DNA from: Apostichopus japonicus | Lineage: Eukaryota; Echinodermata; Holothuroidea; Aspidochirotida; Stichopodidae | Length of the DNA stretch: 64,000 bases | NCBI RefSeq assembly: GCF_037975245.1 | Contig: NC_092574.1 | Location: forward strand, 12,551,213-12,615,212 | Direction of reading: 5' to 3' | Shown: positions 1 to 64,000 of the stretch, piece by piece | How positions within the stretch are numbered: position 1 is the first letter of the stretch | Layout of the letters: every line of letters starts with the position of its first letter | The notes under the pieces: generated by a model | Seen by the model: the letters and a program-made list of their open reading frames with translations, nothing else | The model's database searches: none | Told to the model about the DNA's origin: nothing | Made by a program: the position numbers and the translations under genes

Positions 1-1262
1 TTCAGTTCCGCATACTTATGAGTACAGAAGACCTAATTTAGTTTGTAAACACCTTCTTTCATTATTTTTTTGATGAGGCTAGCATTAACAAACATTTTGG
101 CTTTCCAAATATGAACTAGTATAAACCATATCTGACATGGCTGATTCACAAATCAAAGGCAGCCACAGATCACTGGAAAAGTGCTTTGATTTTCAGAATA
201 TTGTATGTCTGGTGTACTTTGTCAGCACAGTGCCCTTGAAAACATGAAAGTTGCACTGCACCATGTTGCCTAGCAACAACAAAGAGTCTCTATTCCCTCC
301 AAAATTGATGCTTTTCTACGGGTTTGTGCATACTAATGAAGGAAACTATCAATTATTGAAGAATAACAGATGGTCAAGATTGGTCACATGATGTCATATC
401 AGCCAATCAGATGCAAGAATGAAATAACAGATAGAGAGGGGAAGTAGAATGTATAATACTAAAGCAGCTGCTGAGAAATGAAAACAATTCACATCTACCA
501 TACCAATACATCTTTTTGGTATACATTTTTTATTGAAAGACAAATATTTTTGTGTATTTTTTGCGTAGTACTGTAGCACTATTTGCGCTGTAGCAAGCAA
601 GCACCCAAGATTTATGGTTTTATCCAAATTGTTTTCACCTTTTCGTAAATTAGGGTTCGTGGCCCTATCATGTGACTAACACCACTCTTGCATAACTCAC
701 CATAGTCACGTGGTGACTTCACAACAAAATGTGTCTGTCATAGTACTACTTTCAGCTGTGTTTGACAAAACACATTTTGCCTTCACAATGCTTACAAATA
801 TTTCTAGTGGCTTAAGTTGATTGCTTAGCATGAAGTTTGTGATAATTTGCAAATGCATCTGACACCAGCAGATTTGGATGGTGTCATCAGGGCACTTCAG
901 CTGAAAATGTCTATGTATTTCTGTATAATTTTCAATCATTTATCAACAGATGAAAAGAAGTATTTCTACAAACAAAAAAAGATAACATTTTGATGAAATT
1001 CTAAATACAGAAAAATTGAAGTAAAGTTTTTGAAGAGCAATTATCCAGATGATATCACAGACCCCTTACTGTGGTCCAACATCTTGGAATAGTTGGAAAT
1101 GTTTAGCTTGTCAAAATTGGTTACACACAACCAACATATTTCAAGTTAGGGGCAAGTTATATAGATTATAGATAATAAGCTAAACCCTGAGCATATACCA
1201 TAATTATACCTAGATTAAGTTTTCAATTGTGGGAGAGCCAAAAGAAAGTCTAGAGTAAATAC
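1..1262. other. Intron at the left edge, nothing recognised
   Basis: Transcript-downstream intron after exon 53. No GDPH-type vWD start, no splice-compatible cysteine-rich reading frame and no clear repeat family is visible. The next exon should lie to the left of the window. Confidence 0.5.
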
Positions 1263-63545
<62,283 letters not shown>

Positions 63546-64000
63546 CTATGGAAAGGAGATTTTTTTTTATTATTAATAGAATATTAATATCATTTTTCAT
63601 AACTTTTTAATGGAACACAGATGATGTCTGCCTTTAATGTGAACCCAAGAAGGGAGATAGACTGCACTAATTACAGAAGCATGGAAACAAGAATGAGTTC
63701 ATCTGCAGTTTGGAACATAGGATTTGAACAAGAAACAAACATTTACCGGATCATTTCTCCTATAAATGCTACTAAAGAAAACAGAATCATTGAAGTAGAT
63801 GATGACAATGAGAAATGTATCAGGTGATATAATATTTAGATGAATTATTAAGACCTATTGAATGTTTAAAGAATTTTGCATAATAAATAAGCTCATACCG
63901 CAACAGACATACTTAACATGCAAAAACTTATTCTCTAAAAGGTACTATACCATAGGAAAAACTCATTGAAACCATACTTAAAAAAAATTGGAGTGAGATC
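63546..64000. other. Intron at the right edge, nothing recognised
   Basis: Transcript-upstream intron of exon 1. The plus-strand open stretch at 63621-63827 has no domain match that I recognise and no splice context, so I leave it uncalled. The first half of this C8 domain should lie to the right. Confidence 0.45.

Noticed and set aside
63621-63827. 68-residue plus-strand frame near the right edge
   Set aside because: No recognisable domain, no splice context and antisense to the host gene. Chance open frame most likely.

Overview
This window looks like invertebrate animal genomic DNA: AT-rich, intron-dense, rich in minisatellites, with hAT-type DNA transposon remnants and tRNA-derived SINEs. 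The coding content and the repeats suggest a marine deuterostome (echinoderm or hemichordate grade). That is an inference from protein style, not from a diagnostic marker. I see no prokaryotic genes, rRNA or CRISPR.

Essentially all supported coding sequence belongs to ONE giant gene on the minus strand that enters at the right edge and leaves at the left edge. I reconstructed 53 internal exons (63545 down to 1263). They total 8,907 nt, or 2,969 codons, with every splice junction phase-consistent. The protein is a secreted-type, cysteine-rich multidomain molecule of the zonadhesin / IgGFc-binding protein (FCGBP) / gel-forming mucin class. In order it has: the end of a C8 domain, TIL, TILa/EGF-like, one CUB-like domain, one EGF, then six consecutive copies of the cassette vWD - C8 - TIL - TILa/EGF-like - EGF. 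Every cassette uses the same eight exons with the same phases: vWD in three, C8 in two, and one each for TIL, TILa and EGF. The cassette starts and ends in phase 1, so it arose by serial segmental duplication. Start codon, signal peptide, stop codon, promoter and poly(A) site all lie outside the window.

Five of the six vWD domains keep the GDPH motif, which in mucins and FCGBP-like proteins is an autocatalytic Asp-Pro cleavage site. The last cassette (13.6-1.3 kb) has lost GDPH and part of its C8 domain. A role in mucus, egg or body coats, or adhesion is plausible for this architecture but not shown by the sequence.

The introns carry most of the other structure. At least ten different tandem-repeat families each occupy a single intron. 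The largest is a 5.6-kb array of 56-bp and 88-bp units (6.1-11.7 kb); another is a 0.63-kb G-rich/C-rich array (38.1-38.75 kb). Mobile elements include a 2.07-kb hAT element with a decayed transposase (39.6-41.7 kb), a nested pair of hAT MITEs (46.9-48.25 kb), further MITEs with target-site duplications (13.8, 36.6 and 44.8 kb), a retroelement-like insertion with a 15-bp target duplication and a hammerhead-like motif (43.6-44.1 kb), and several tRNA-derived SINEs. Most long uninterrupted reading frames in the window are artefacts of tandem repeats whose unit length is a multiple of three.
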